In this document: piece by piece, positions 54,712 through 63,864 of the stretch
Layout of the letters: each line of letters begins with the position of its first letter
How positions within the stretch are numbered: position 1 is the first letter of the stretch
From: Pirellula staleyi DSM 6068
GTDB taxonomy: Bacteria; Planctomycetota; Planctomycetia; Pirellulales; Pirellulaceae
Assembly: GCA_945875845.1 (NCBI GenBank)
Contig: CAMCMB010000025.1
Span: 16,241-80,240 of the forward strand
Reading direction: 5' to 3'
DNA length: 64,000 bases
Made by a program: the position numbers and the translations under genes
The notes under the pieces: generated by a model
What the model was told of the DNA's origin: nothing
What the model saw: only the letters and a program-made list of their open reading frames with translations
Database searches by the model: none

Positions 54712-55203
54712 ATGCCCCACGAAGTGACTCCAGCCGCAACCGCAACTCCCAATCCAAACGAAGCTTCCCAAATCGCGATCATTGTTTCCGAATACAACGA
54801 TCCGATCACAAGCAAATTGTGCAAGGCGGCTATCCAGACATTGGTCGCCAACGACATACGAGATGAAGACATTCAGGTCGTTCGTGTTCCCGGTGCTTGG
54901 GAACTCGTTTTTGGCGCTCAGCTCATGATTGGCAAAAAGGAATGTCGGGGCGTGATCGTACTTGGTGCGGTCATCAAAGGCGAAACCACGCACGACCAGC
55001 ACCTCAATCGCGCCGTGAGTACTGGGCTGATGCAACTGTCTATCGCGCATGGCAAGCCAGTTGGGTTCGGACTTTTAACCGTCAACACGTTAGAGCAAGC
55101 GATTCAACGAAGCGGCGGTAACGTTGGCAATAAAGGCGAAGAGGCCGCCGACGCGCTGATCGCATGCCTAAAACTCGCCAAAAAACTCGAGCTTGCCAAA
55201 TAG
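54712..55203 (+). CDS. ribH: 6,7-dimethyl-8-ribityllumazine synthase
   Basis: A 163-residue enzyme of riboflavin synthesis that joins the aminopyrimidine with dihydroxybutanone phosphate. Motifs: IIVSEYNDPIT, VRVPGAWELVFGAQLM, GAVIKGETTHDQHLN (catalytic His) and LTVNTLEQAIQRSGGNVGNK. It normally assembles into hollow capsids of 60 subunits, or pentamers. It lies 47 bp after rho, and nusB, a common follower, is absent. The accessory region starts right behind its stop. Confidence 0.97.
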   Translation: MPHEVTPAATATPNPNEASQIAIIVSEYNDPITSKLCKAAIQTLVANDIRDEDIQVVRVPGAWELVFGAQLMIGKKECRGVIVLGAVIKGETTHDQHLNRAVSTGLMQLSIAHGKPVGFGLLTVNTLEQAIQRSGGNVGNKGEEAADALIACLKLAKKLELAK

Positions 55204-56027
55204 CCAAGCGGCAAACCGAAATCGACACGCCCGCGTTTCGAATTGGGAGCTGTATCGCAGCGACGGCAGCATCGATACAGGACAGCATTCTGTTGGGAAC
55301 GGACGTCAATCGCAAGGAACACGTTATTTCCAAGAAGCTACAAGTTAGGCGGAAACCATACAAGCATGAAGAAAGTGCATCGGTTCGAGTGCCGACAGGA
55401 AATCCCATTGGTGACTCAGGACGGTTCGTCCTGAGTGAGAATCACGGCTTGGCGGGGTTGTCGTATGCCGCACAGCAGGCTGGTATTGCCCCTCATGACC
55501 TTGTGTCATGAGAAGCCAAGTTTGGTCGGCTAGCGAGCAGGCTGAGATCCGCCGTGAGATCCAGTCGATCGCGGAAGTCAGGCGTATTTTGGCAGAGATG
55601 TTGGAGGGTTAAGGCGGATTTCGCTTGTGTTTTCGTTGGTCGTCGGCGGTTTTGCGACACCGTGTCACAAAATGGGCGAGGGTTGCGACCGCTTTGCTTC
55701 TCATAAAAAAGGGGTGTTATTCATTAGGAGCGTTGGCGGGCCCGACACCAGTGTGCGTGGACTGGCAGCCTGCGAGCGTGCTTGGTGGCTGGGTGGTAAC
55801 GTTACCAGTGGCGTCTGGTATAACGATGTCTAGGATGCCAATGAGCTCGATCGACCATGCGTCGAGCATAGCATCAATTGAAGCATTCGAGCCGCCCCCC
55901 AAACCGGGGATGACACTTATCGCCCGGTTAGTCCAAACCGGGATTGCCTCATCAGGGATAATGCCCCCCAACCGGGGATAATTACAAGTTACTCTACCGA
56001 AGACCAGAAGCCGGACCTGCATCACAA
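55204..56027. other. Accessory intergenic region with repeats and ORF scraps
   Basis: No gene is convincing. A 34-codon frame (ATG 55508, MRSQVWSASEQAEIRREIQS, then IAEVRRILAEMLEG) is helical and Glu/Arg-rich and could be a remnant C-terminus. TGGTAACGTTACCA at 55794-55807 is a perfect 14-bp palindrome. Three variants of an AACCGGG(GA) word with C-runs lie at 55890-55980. Together with the change in gene content this marks a boundary of a variable region. Confidence 0.5.
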
Positions 56028-56522
56028 ATGTCGATCGCGAAACTCCTGCCATTTGTTTACCTCGCAATGCCAACTGGCATCTGGATCGCAAACGCGTTGC
56101 TCCGCAAGCGTCGCCTACACTGGGCTCTGGCATTTTTTGCGGCATGCCTGTTCGCGTACCTCACCCTAATCGTAAGCGTCCAGATCATCAACTACGACCT
56201 GGAGCGCGAACTGTACGAGTTCGATCTCGACGGTGACGGTAGTTTCAGTGAATCCGAAATGACTGCTGATGCGAAACTCGCAATGGACGCGGTGACAAGC
56301 GACACGGGGCGGGCGCTTGCTCCCATAACTGGCATACCAATCACGATTGTTTGGACAACGATTTGCTTTCTGGTATGCTCAGTCGTTGAATGGATTACTC
56401 GCTTGTTGTTCGCGTCTCGCGGTTCGACGGCTACGTCCAACGCTGGCATATCTGGCGAGGTATCGGTCAACCTGGAAACCGGCAATCCGTACCAGTCCCC
56501 GTCGGGCGACAGCGGCGGGTGA
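56028..56522 (+). CDS. Small membrane protein with an EF-hand-like loop and NPYQSP tail
   Basis: A 164-residue protein with about three hydrophobic helices (FVYLAMPTGIWIANALL, WALAFFAACLFAYLTLIVSV, IPITIVWTTICFLVCSVVEW). Between helices 2 and 3 is DLDGDGSFSESEM, which has the DxDxDG...E pattern of a calcium-binding EF-hand loop. The C-terminus reads NLETGNPYQSPSGDSGG; the NPYQSP word is shared by many planctomycete membrane proteins and by the next gene's N-terminal NPYEL. Calcium binding is inferred from the loop only. Function unknown. Confidence 0.72.
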   Translation: MSIAKLLPFVYLAMPTGIWIANALLRKRRLHWALAFFAACLFAYLTLIVSVQIINYDLERELYEFDLDGDGSFSESEMTADAKLAMDAVTSDTGRALAPITGIPITIVWTTICFLVCSVVEWITRLLFASRGSTATSNAGISGEVSVNLETGNPYQSPSGDSGG

Positions 56523-56622
56523 CCAGGCAATGCACCCGAGTTGCGAAGTCGGGCGCTTTGAAATTGACAATTTCTCGTCGCGACCGGGTGATTGCAGGAG
56601 TTATTTGCTATGGGTTCAAACA

Positions 56623-56925
56623 ATGAACACCCAAAACCCGTATGAACTTTCGAGCCTCCGGCACAACGATAAAGCACTCACGCACATACCTCGATCTACG
56701 ACTCGCTGGGCGTTTTCGGGTGCCGTGATTGCCGCTTTGTTTCCCGTCGCGTTTGGTATGTACGCACTACATCGGGAATCAGTCTATGCGGCATCATTAC
56801 CTCCAGGAACAGGAGCCTGCGGTATGGGCACACTTGCTGCAATGGTCATCATTGTGGTTGGAGCTCCTTCATTTGGAATAATGGGCTCTATTGTTGGCTG
56901 GCTCGGTTCAAAATTTTGCCCGTAA
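56623..56925 (+). CDS. Small membrane protein with N-terminal NPY motif
   Basis: A 100-residue protein with two hydrophobic segments (WAFSGAVIAALFPVAFGMYA and TLAAMVIIVVGAPSFGIMGS). The start MNTQNPYELS places the planctomycete NPY motif at the N-terminus. It is 100 bp behind the EF-hand-like membrane protein and could be co-transcribed. A longer frame to 56347 overlaps the previous gene and was rejected. No function is recognised. Confidence 0.65.
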   Translation: MNTQNPYELSSLRHNDKALTHIPRSTTRWAFSGAVIAALFPVAFGMYALHRESVYAASLPPGTGACGMGTLAAMVIIVVGAPSFGIMGSIVGWLGSKFCP

Positions 56926-57357
56926 CAAGTAAAATCGAGCCACATAGGGTCGGTGACTCTTTCGGCTGCACCGACGTGCCAAACTTATCCCAACCCGGCG
57001 TGCCAAACCGGTGCGAGTTGAGCTTTCGGCCAAACTGCATCAGGACGGCTCGTCCTGGGTCATGAAGGCCTGTTAGAATCAGCCCGGGATTCAACTATCC
57101 TCGCAGGGCGCTCCTTCGCCCATATTCTGCAGTCGGTCGATGCAAAATCTGTTGACGAAGAAGAAGTAGTTTACTGACGGAAACGCCCAAACGGTGAGTA
57201 TTTGTCGCACCCGGTGGTCCAACCAATGCGAGAACGAATCTTCAAACGCAAGCCTAATGGTGTCGGCGGCCATATTTGAGAAGACGATCCCTGTTGAAGT
57301 TAAACTCGGCCCTAAAAAGTTACTGCGATGAGACTTACTTCGCATTTTGCTAAGAGT
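56926..57357. other. Intergenic region before the kinase gene's 3' end, no gene seen
   Basis: The sequence holds a small hairpin (GGACGGCTCGTCC near 57041-57053) and several near-repeats of CGTGCCAAAC. A minus-strand frame of 84 codons (57091-57345) lacks a ribosome-binding site and any recognisable pattern, so I do not call it a gene. Confidence 0.55.
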
Positions 57358-60174
57358 TTATTCCGATTTGGCGGACTCTTTTAGCTTTAACCCTGCCTTG
57401 CGAATCGAATCATTGAGCTGCTGCATCACTTCTTTTGGAAGTCCTTTCACTTGGGCCGTCAATTTATCGGCGTTCGCAAGCAGTCGTCGTCCCGTGGCCA
57501 GCATTTCCTCTGTGGGATTGCCGACCTTCGAAACGCTTTCAACCAAGTTTGCCACCACCATCGCCGGTTGTCCAATCGCCAGTGGATTGCTGATTCTTCC
57601 GTCAGCTACAGACTGCAAAACGCATTCTTGAAGAGCTTCGAGTTGGGCGGCAGCCGTTATCCAAGAATCGGATCCCGTCACAGTGTTTGAGGTATATTTG
57701 GAAAGAACGGCGGCTTCCGCAATGTTGTCTGCATTGCTTGGATCCACCTTCACAGCATTCGATCTGAGCTCCTGGCTATACAGAAACGCGTCGAAGGCTG
57801 AATTTGTTTCTCCTGCCCTTTCCTTAGCTCTGCCAAGGGCGAAATACGACTGTGCGAGATCCAGAATGACATTGTGCGGAGTTTCCTCAGTGACGGGCCC
57901 CACCTCTTCAATCTGTCGTATAAAGATTTCGGTGGCTCTGACAAATTCGCCCTCACTAACGTAAACATTCGCCAGATTGTGTTCCGCAGTTCTGCGAAGA
58001 GTAAGAAGGTTAGATTCGAATGGGTGCTTTTTTCTGAGAGCCATGGCCTGAGCCACAGCGCTCACGAGTGCTGTCTTTGCCGCCGCAGAATCTCCTGTGT
58101 CCTTTTTGAACCGACCAAGATTTGTCAGGGCGACCACCACAGCTGCGGCAAAGTCCTTATTGTCCGGTGACTCTTCCACTAGCTGAGCGCAAATCGCTGC
58201 CGACTGTTCCGCATAGTAAACCGCACCAGCGGGCGTAGACATACTGAAACACAGTTCATCCAGAATGACAGACTCCGAGAAAAGCAATTGACTCCGGGCG
58301 ACTACGGCACCTGCATCCGCAGATGCGTTTCGGCGTCCAGCAAAGTCCGCAAGACGCGGGTTGACGGTCATTTTCCCGTTCTTCAAGTCTGTCCGGGCAG
58401 TTCTGTTTCGGTCGAGCGCAGGCGGTAGTGTCTTCAACGCATAGGCTTCGATCGTATTCGGTTCAATTCGCCGGCGAATCCGCACGCGATAGACGTCAAG
58501 ATTGTCAGCTGCCAGTGCAAGGGTTAAGTCAGACACATCCTTAGGAGCTAAATTCGCAAGCTGTTCCAATTCGTCCAGCCGATCGAGTGCTTGGTTTCCC
58601 CCAGCAAGCGCAAGCTCACATTCGACAAGCCCGATTAGGGCGTCTGCGTGGACAGCGAACAGTTCTGTTGGTGATTCCTTCGAACTAAGATCCACGATCT
58701 CACTGAGGACGGCCTCAAATTCAGAGCGGGCGTCCCGTGGATTGCCGCCCTCCACCCGTAACAGACCTGCTCGCATTGTTCGAGCCTTCATGGCCGCAAG
58801 TGACTTGCCAGAATTCTCTGAAGTGGTATCTGCGAGTTCCTTAAGTCGCAGCAGAGCTCTTTCAACGATTCTTTTTCTTGCTGGCAACGCACCTTCGATG
58901 TCCTGAAGTTCCTCGCCGAAGATTTCAAAGGACTCTTTCCATGAATTCACGGCCGACTGATACCTTTGCTCGGCAAGGGCATTGGCATTTTCCCGCTGTT
59001 TCTCTGTTAACTCGACCGTCAGTTCCGCGTTGGAGGCCCGCAGCCACAGCGCTGAAATCGCCAGCGCAGCCACGACACATCCGGTAACCGCCCCCAGAGC
59101 TCCCTTATGATCCCACGCCCAGCGAGACGCCCTCTCCTTGAGTGAGTAGGAGTGTGCTTTAACCTGGCGTCCGTACAGCCAGTTCTGAAGATCCGTTCGG
59201 AATTCAGTCACAGTCCCCCGAGCGGCTGGAGTTGCAGACAATGCTCGACGGCACAAACTGACAAGTTCGCTCGGAATATTCCGATTTGTTGGAAACTCAG
59301 GCACCGGATCTGTCGCGGCCAGTCGAATCATCAACTCCTTTTTTTTGTCGGAGTCTTGGATGCAATCCAGGTCGGCTCTGTCATGAGGCGGCCGCATGGT
59401 GAGGATCTCAAACAAAACAGCCCCAAGCGAATACACTTCTGTGCGCTCAGTAGTGGACCCCTGTTCTGGATCCGCTTGTTCAGGGGCCATCCATGCAGGA
59501 GTGCCCGATACAATCTGATCTTGAGCATCAAGTTTACGCGCGAGCCCCCAGTCCACTACGATCACTTCACCATCGTCTCCCACCATGACATTCGGACTCT
59601 TCACATCCCCATGGAGGTACCCTTTCCCGTGAGCGAAAGAAATCGTTTCAGCAACACGAATAAGAATTTCAACCAGTTCTTTAACTTCAACTGGGACTTC
59701 GGACTGAATCGATTCTCGATCTCGAATCAGATCGTACAGGGATCTCCCCTTCACCAGCTGCATGGTGTAAAACGGGCGCCCATCCGGCAGCTCACCCGTT
59801 CCGAAGACGGATGGTATGCCGGGATGTTCCAGCACACCGAGAACCCTGTATTCGTCGTGAAATATCCGGTGCACGGCAGAGTCGCCGATCAAACGTCCAG
59901 CTATTGTCTTAAGAGCGACCGGTCTACTAAATTCTTCATCTTCAAAGAGATATACTTCCGCCAAGCCGCCAGCGCCCAGAAGAATAGGTCTAGCAGTTTT
60001 GGCAACCAGATTTCCCTGGCAAGGAATGCGGTCTGGCAACTGCTGGGCCTCGTACACAGCATTGTCAATCGCGCTATGCACTCTCAACATCAGGCTATCA
60101 AGTTGCAGCGATTCAAACCCTGGTGGAAGCGGACGCTTAATGAGTGATCCGAGTGCGTACTCTGTGTTAAACAT
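57358..60174 (-). CDS. Transmembrane Ser/Thr protein kinase with TPR-like C-terminal region
   Basis: A 938-residue protein. The kinase domain has the Gly loop LLGAGGLAEVYLFED from residue 65, VALK (Lys89), the catalytic loop YLHGDVKSPNVMVGDD (HGD for the usual HRD) and the metal-binding VDWGLARK (DWG for DFG), then GTPAWMAPEQAD. HGD and DWG are common in planctomycete kinases, so it is probably active. A single membrane helix lies near residue 360-380. The 550-residue outer part is helical, with TPR-like units. It overlaps the sigma-factor gene upstream by 8 bp, so both are one operon. Confidence 0.92.
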   Translation of the reverse strand: MFNTEYALGSLIKRPLPPGFESLQLDSLMLRVHSAIDNAVYEAQQLPDRIPCQGNLVAKTARPILLGAGGLAEVYLFEDEEFSRPVALKTIAGRLIGDSAVHRIFHDEYRVLGVLEHPGIPSVFGTGELPDGRPFYTMQLVKGRSLYDLIRDRESIQSEVPVEVKELVEILIRVAETISFAHGKGYLHGDVKSPNVMVGDDGEVIVVDWGLARKLDAQDQIVSGTPAWMAPEQADPEQGSTTERTEVYSLGAVLFEILTMRPPHDRADLDCIQDSDKKKELMIRLAATDPVPEFPTNRNIPSELVSLCRRALSATPAARGTVTEFRTDLQNWLYGRQVKAHSYSLKERASRWAWDHKGALGAVTGCVVAALAISALWLRASNAELTVELTEKQRENANALAEQRYQSAVNSWKESFEIFGEELQDIEGALPARKRIVERALLRLKELADTTSENSGKSLAAMKARTMRAGLLRVEGGNPRDARSEFEAVLSEIVDLSSKESPTELFAVHADALIGLVECELALAGGNQALDRLDELEQLANLAPKDVSDLTLALAADNLDVYRVRIRRRIEPNTIEAYALKTLPPALDRNRTARTDLKNGKMTVNPRLADFAGRRNASADAGAVVARSQLLFSESVILDELCFSMSTPAGAVYYAEQSAAICAQLVEESPDNKDFAAAVVVALTNLGRFKKDTGDSAAAKTALVSAVAQAMALRKKHPFESNLLTLRRTAEHNLANVYVSEGEFVRATEIFIRQIEEVGPVTEETPHNVILDLAQSYFALGRAKERAGETNSAFDAFLYSQELRSNAVKVDPSNADNIAEAAVLSKYTSNTVTGSDSWITAAAQLEALQECVLQSVADGRISNPLAIGQPAMVVANLVESVSKVGNPTEEMLATGRRLLANADKLTAQVKGLPKEVMQQLNDSIRKAGLKLKESAKSE

Positions 60175-60760
60175 CGTTTAAGAGTTCTTTTTCTCCATAT
60201 TCCTTGATCATTAGCTTCACCTTCGCGATGATTTTGTAGACACTTTTGGGTTCTAGCGAATACATCTTGGCGATCTCTTTTACGCTTCGATTTTCGAAGT
60301 ATTTGGCTCGGAATACACCGCAGTCACGCGGTTGACTGACTTTTAGTGTCTTGAGGGCTTCCTCAATCAACTCTTCACGGCGCAGCTGTTCCATGTAAAA
60401 GTCTGTCGCATCGTCGAGAGCGACTTGAAAATCCTCAGGATTCTCCACCAACTTCAGTTTAGAGCGACTCCCTTTTCGCAACAACAGATTCCAAGTACGT
60501 TTTGCAATAATCTTGAGGAAACACCGCAACTGCCCTGGACGGACTCTTGGTCTTAGTCCGCGGCTTTCGACAGTTTTCAGAAACGCCACTAGGACCTCCT
60601 GCTGGAGGTCCTCAGCAAGCTGGATGTCGCTAGTTTTGCTCATCGCCCAAGTATATAGGTAGGGCGCATAAATGCGTCCAAATTCCTCACGAGCTTTGAA
60701 TCGTTCGTCATCATTTTCGCTAGTGATACCACGGTAGATGGTACTTGGAGTGGTGAACAT
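60167..60760 (-). CDS. ECF-type RNA polymerase sigma factor paired with a kinase
   Basis: A 197-residue sigma factor. Region 2 includes IYAPYLYTWAMSKTSDIQLA and EDLQQEVLVAFLKTVESRG (sigma-2 helix with polymerase-binding residues). Region 4 is the end: EALKTLKVSQPRDCGVFRAK, then SVKEIAKMYSLEPKSVYKII (helix-turn-helix). The ATG complementary to 60758-60760 is chosen by the family length. No anti-sigma factor is nearby; instead the next gene is a membrane kinase overlapping by 8 bp, the layout of kinase-linked ECF groups in Planctomycetes. It probably responds to the kinase and activates neighbouring genes. Confidence 0.92.
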   Translation of the reverse strand: MFTTPSTIYRGITSENDDERFKAREEFGRIYAPYLYTWAMSKTSDIQLAEDLQQEVLVAFLKTVESRGLRPRVRPGQLRCFLKIIAKRTWNLLLRKGSRSKLKLVENPEDFQVALDDATDFYMEQLRREELIEEALKTLKVSQPRDCGVFRAKYFENRSVKEIAKMYSLEPKSVYKIIAKVKLMIKEYGEKELLNDV

Positions 60761-60921
60761 ATTTACCAAATCTAAGTGGGACACTTGTCTGCCTTTGTGC
60801 GGGCGCAATGGCTTACTATGAAGCTTTTAGACAAAAATTATCTCTGGGATTGTAGCAATCCGCGAAGTGGAAGTCCAGTCTGCCTATTTTTATGGCCCAG
60901 CGGAGAAAACCACGTTTTGTT

Positions 60922-61005
60922 TTTCCGAGAATTGGTTCTCGAAAACAGTCGTTATCTCCAGGGGCCTTGCTCAAAATTCAAAAAAATTTCCGAAAGTTCG
61001 GGAAA
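60922..61005. promoter_or_regulatory. Two operator-like palindromes upstream of the secreted PHP-like gene
   Basis: CGAGAA-TTGG-TTCTCG (60926-60941) inside a TTTTC...GAAAA frame and TTTCCGAA-AG-TTCGGGAAA (60987-61005) lie in the 375-bp gap between the divergent sigma-factor and PHP-like genes. Both share the half-site CCGA/GAA. They could bind a regulator of either gene. I see no clear ECF -35 AAC word with a good spacing. Confidence 0.4.
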
Positions 61006-61135
61006 TCCTGGAGTATCGCGCAATTTTATAGGTGCCCCAAAAACTCTTTAACTGACAAGGAGACAAAGTTCAATTTGCTCAGTAGTTTTATCGTATGCGT
61101 TTCGTTTTAGACACTCCGAATTTTAGGGAAAAATT

Positions 61136-62989
61136 ATGAACAGGCTTTTGAACCGCCACCTCACAGTCGAGCGACTTGAAAAACGACAGTTGTTTGCGGC
61201 AATCTTGACACTAGACACGACCTACGGCAAGCACGTCGCGAGTGACAGCCATCTCCACACATATGCTGGATATGGCGTCGATTGTTGCCCTAGCAGGGAT
61301 ATTGGCTGGGATCGCCAGACACTCGGAACGACCAAAGCACCGGGTACGTTGATAAATTTATTCGAGTCGCTCAAGAACTCTGTTCCAAGCGGCCTCGGTA
61401 CTCAATCTCGCCACTACAGTCCCAGCGAACATGTTGGCGGGAGTAGTTACAATTCCAAACTTATGGCAACTTCGCCGCTTGAACCCAAAACGGGAACGCA
61501 CTTCAAGCGATTACGCGATGCGATTGCTCGCGTCGACAATTCGGCCACCGACAGCTTCGCGATGAGTGCCGGTTGGGAATACACAGTCTTCGGCAAACAG
61601 CACGTTGGTGTTCATTTCGCACAGGGAAATCCTCCTGCCAGTTCACTTGGCAATCTTTACAGCGCGGTTCGAACTGCACAGAGAGGTAGTAATTCCGCCC
61701 TCACGTCATCCTATGAATCGTCTCGAACAAACCCTTGGACAGCAGGAGACGATGGCAATGTCGTCAAAACAAAGAACGCAGTGTTGACATTGAATCATAC
61801 TTGGAATGATCCAAACAAGTCAGGCAATAATCCGGATTTTTACAAAGGAAAGATTACTAAAGTGTCCGAGGCCTTAGACTATATGGCCAAAAATTTCGAT
61901 ATTGATCTCCGTAATGGTGTCAACGCCGATATGCGATACATCACCTCAGAAATTGAGTTTCCCAGAAGAGAGGGGACCGACTTCGCAAACCGTCTAGAAT
62001 TCACGGAACGGCTTTACCAAGGCCTGCTTTCCGGCAAAGTTACTTCCGGCCAACAGCAGAATTTTCGTTTGGCACCTATCGTAAATAGTGATAGCAATGC
62101 GAGTTTCGCTAAGTTGAACGGACAGAGTGCGTATCAGGGATCCTTTAGTCCTGCTCCGTCTATTCGCGCTCCGTTATCAACCAGCAGTGGTTATGGCGTG
62201 ATATCGCTCAGACCGGGTGAAGTGTTGACGCAGCAATACGTTCGGAATGCAAAGCTGGATCGACACGGCTACGCCGTTTATCAGCCAGGACTTTGGCTGA
62301 ACGCATCGGCTTCCGACGGTACCATCGCTGGAGATCGTACGTCGCTATTGTCAAATACTTCAGGCACTCGCACGATCACGTTCATGCTCTCTTCTACAGC
62401 CGGTGCAAGCGCGGTCTCCAATCACACGGTACAGGCAGTTTACGCCGTTGCATCCGATGTGGCGCTTCCAAGCAGTCGCGATCTTTTAGGACCAACATCT
62501 ATCATTAAGACGCAAGATGTTACAGCAGTCGCGAAATCAACACCAAATGGTGTTGACCGCGCTTTTACACTAGATCTCCGAACCTTGGGACAGAACAGAC
62601 CTCTCGCGTGGATCTATTTTCGGGTTTACAATTCAGCCACCAAATCGGTTGATAACTTGGTGGGCGTTACGGCCGCATTTACTACACCGTTAAATACAAC
62701 ATACGCGGCAGCGCTATCCGCAGCGCCGAGCCTTTTTAGTACCCCAGCGTTGGGTATCGCTTCATCAAGTCAGTCGTTGCCATCGATCGTATCTCCTACT
62801 CAATCTGTTAATCAATCTGTCACCGCTTCACCAATTCTTTCGGCTACTGCGGCGACTAGCCCAACGGTAAAGCCGACGACAAAAGCAATTAAGACTCCCA
62901 GTTCTCGGACGATGCTGATGACTTTGGCAACCGTTGACACAATATTTGGCAATGAGTTGGATGTAGTTCTTAATCCACTTGTGCAATAA
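61136..62989 (+). CDS. Secreted protein with LEPR-XLL-like N-terminus and PHP-like catalytic region
   Basis: A 617-residue protein starting at an ATG preceded by AGGGAAA. The N-terminal VERLEKRQLFAA (residues 11-22) is a variant of the LEPR-XLL extracellular sorting motif of Planctomycetes. The next 350 residues carry PHP-superfamily marks: SDSHLHTYAGYG (HxH), AGWEYTVFGKQHVGVHF (Glu and His) and TLNHTWNDP (His). The C-terminal 200 residues are beta-rich and Ser/Thr/Ala-rich, with repeated TSP/SATP words. It is divergent from the sigma-kinase operon and may be its target. Phosphoesterase activity is inferred from the His pattern only. Confidence 0.78.
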   Translation: MNRLLNRHLTVERLEKRQLFAAILTLDTTYGKHVASDSHLHTYAGYGVDCCPSRDIGWDRQTLGTTKAPGTLINLFESLKNSVPSGLGTQSRHYSPSEHVGGSSYNSKLMATSPLEPKTGTHFKRLRDAIARVDNSATDSFAMSAGWEYTVFGKQHVGVHFAQGNPPASSLGNLYSAVRTAQRGSNSALTSSYESSRTNPWTAGDDGNVVKTKNAVLTLNHTWNDPNKSGNNPDFYKGKITKVSEALDYMAKNFDIDLRNGVNADMRYITSEIEFPRREGTDFANRLEFTERLYQGLLSGKVTSGQQQNFRLAPIVNSDSNASFAKLNGQSAYQGSFSPAPSIRAPLSTSSGYGVISLRPGEVLTQQYVRNAKLDRHGYAVYQPGLWLNASASDGTIAGDRTSLLSNTSGTRTITFMLSSTAGASAVSNHTVQAVYAVASDVALPSSRDLLGPTSIIKTQDVTAVAKSTPNGVDRAFTLDLRTLGQNRPLAWIYFRVYNSATKSVDNLVGVTAAFTTPLNTTYAAALSAAPSLFSTPALGIASSSQSLPSIVSPTQSVNQSVTASPILSATAATSPTVKPTTKAIKTPSSRTMLMTLATVDTIFGNELDVVLNPLVQ

Positions 62990-63495
62990 TCGCAAAATGG
63001 TTGCGCAAACCGGGTAAGGACGGTCGTTGCTGACCGTCCTCGCAAAATACCTGGATATGCAAGTTCGCGTGCGGCGGTTCAACGAGGTGAGCAAGCTTCG
63101 CTCACAGTGTCTTCAGACTCAATACTCCTTAGTTCTGCAAACCAAGAAATCGTCAACTATGCCAGCGAGATCAAAACTAGGTGTTGCGCAACTAGCATAA
63201 GGAGGGCGTGTCATGGGTTTCCAGAAAACGACGGTTCGACCTTGGGCACTTGGCGACAACGACAGGAGCAGCAAGATTCGACCGTCTCCTGCACTCAATA
63301 TGACGACACAGACTGGTCGATTTTGCTGCATAAACGGCGTTCGGCCCATGTCACCAATTACTCGGCATAGACGCAGTCGGGGTGGCTTACCGAACCTCAA
63401 CCGCATATCTTTGGTCTATAAATTCGGCGAGCGCAGCAAGGTCCGGTCTTCCAATATCATTTCGGATTTGGCAAGGTTTTAACGAAAAGAGACAG
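62990..63495. other. Intergenic region with one hairpin, no gene seen
   Basis: GGACGGTC (63018-63025) and GACCGTCC (63032-63039) form an 8-bp stem 28 bp after the PHP-like gene and may act as its terminator, though the T-tract is poor. Overlapping open frames on both strands between 63107 and 63482 lack ribosome-binding sites and any familiar pattern. Confidence 0.5.
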
Positions 63496-63864
63496 ATGAT
63501 GACAGACGCCCGACAGTTTTTTGCTGAGGCTCTCGCCGCACTCGACGCCGCGTCGACGTTGGAGCACTACGAGGTGCGCAAGGCTCTTGAACTGGCCGGC
63601 AAGGCAGCTAAGGAGTCCGGCGAGACCATCGAAGAACTTCGGTTTGAGTTCATTGCAAGCGATCTCGACCTTTGGCCTACTCACTGGGGTACAATTTACG
63701 GGCCGCGGATGTCTTCCATCGCCGAAGACGGACGCCAGTTTGACTCGCCCCCGCTTGAGTCCATCACAGCAAAATGCGTCGCTTACTGGACGGCACGAAT
63801 GAACGCGGCTCGCCATCCGGCCCTTCGAGCCCGCTACGCGGACATGGTTTGGGCCCTTCGGTAG
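63496..63864 (+). CDS. Short protein resembling the N-terminal region of a DUF4209/DUF7380-type protein
   Basis: A 122-residue protein with two in-frame ATG codons (63496 and 63499) and an AAAGAGAC-like ribosome-binding site. The first half is helical (FFAEALAALDAAST, VRKALELAGKAAKESGET). The end, HPALRARYADMVWALR, matches the N-terminal block of DUF4209-linked proteins, which are far longer and continue after this point. Here a TAG stops the frame at the end of the block. It is probably a truncated gene at the edge of the accessory region, or a stand-alone helper protein; the window ends 136 bp later without further coding sequence. Confidence 0.6.
   Translation: MMTDARQFFAEALAALDAASTLEHYEVRKALELAGKAAKESGETIEELRFEFIASDLDLWPTHWGTIYGPRMSSIAEDGRQFDSPPLESITAKCVAYWTARMNAARHPALRARYADMVWALR

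Noticed and set aside
55164..55511. 115-codon frame overlapping the end of ribH
   Set aside because: It overlaps ribH by 40 bp in another frame, has mixed composition and no recognisable motif.
57091..57345. 84-codon minus-strand frame between the membrane protein and kinase genes
   Set aside because: No ribosome-binding site, no motif, and it would have to be transcribed from inside a short intergenic gap.
63119..63482. Overlapping frames on both strands downstream of the PHP-like gene
   Set aside because: Neither has a ribosome-binding site or known domain, and they mirror each other as expected for non-coding sequence.
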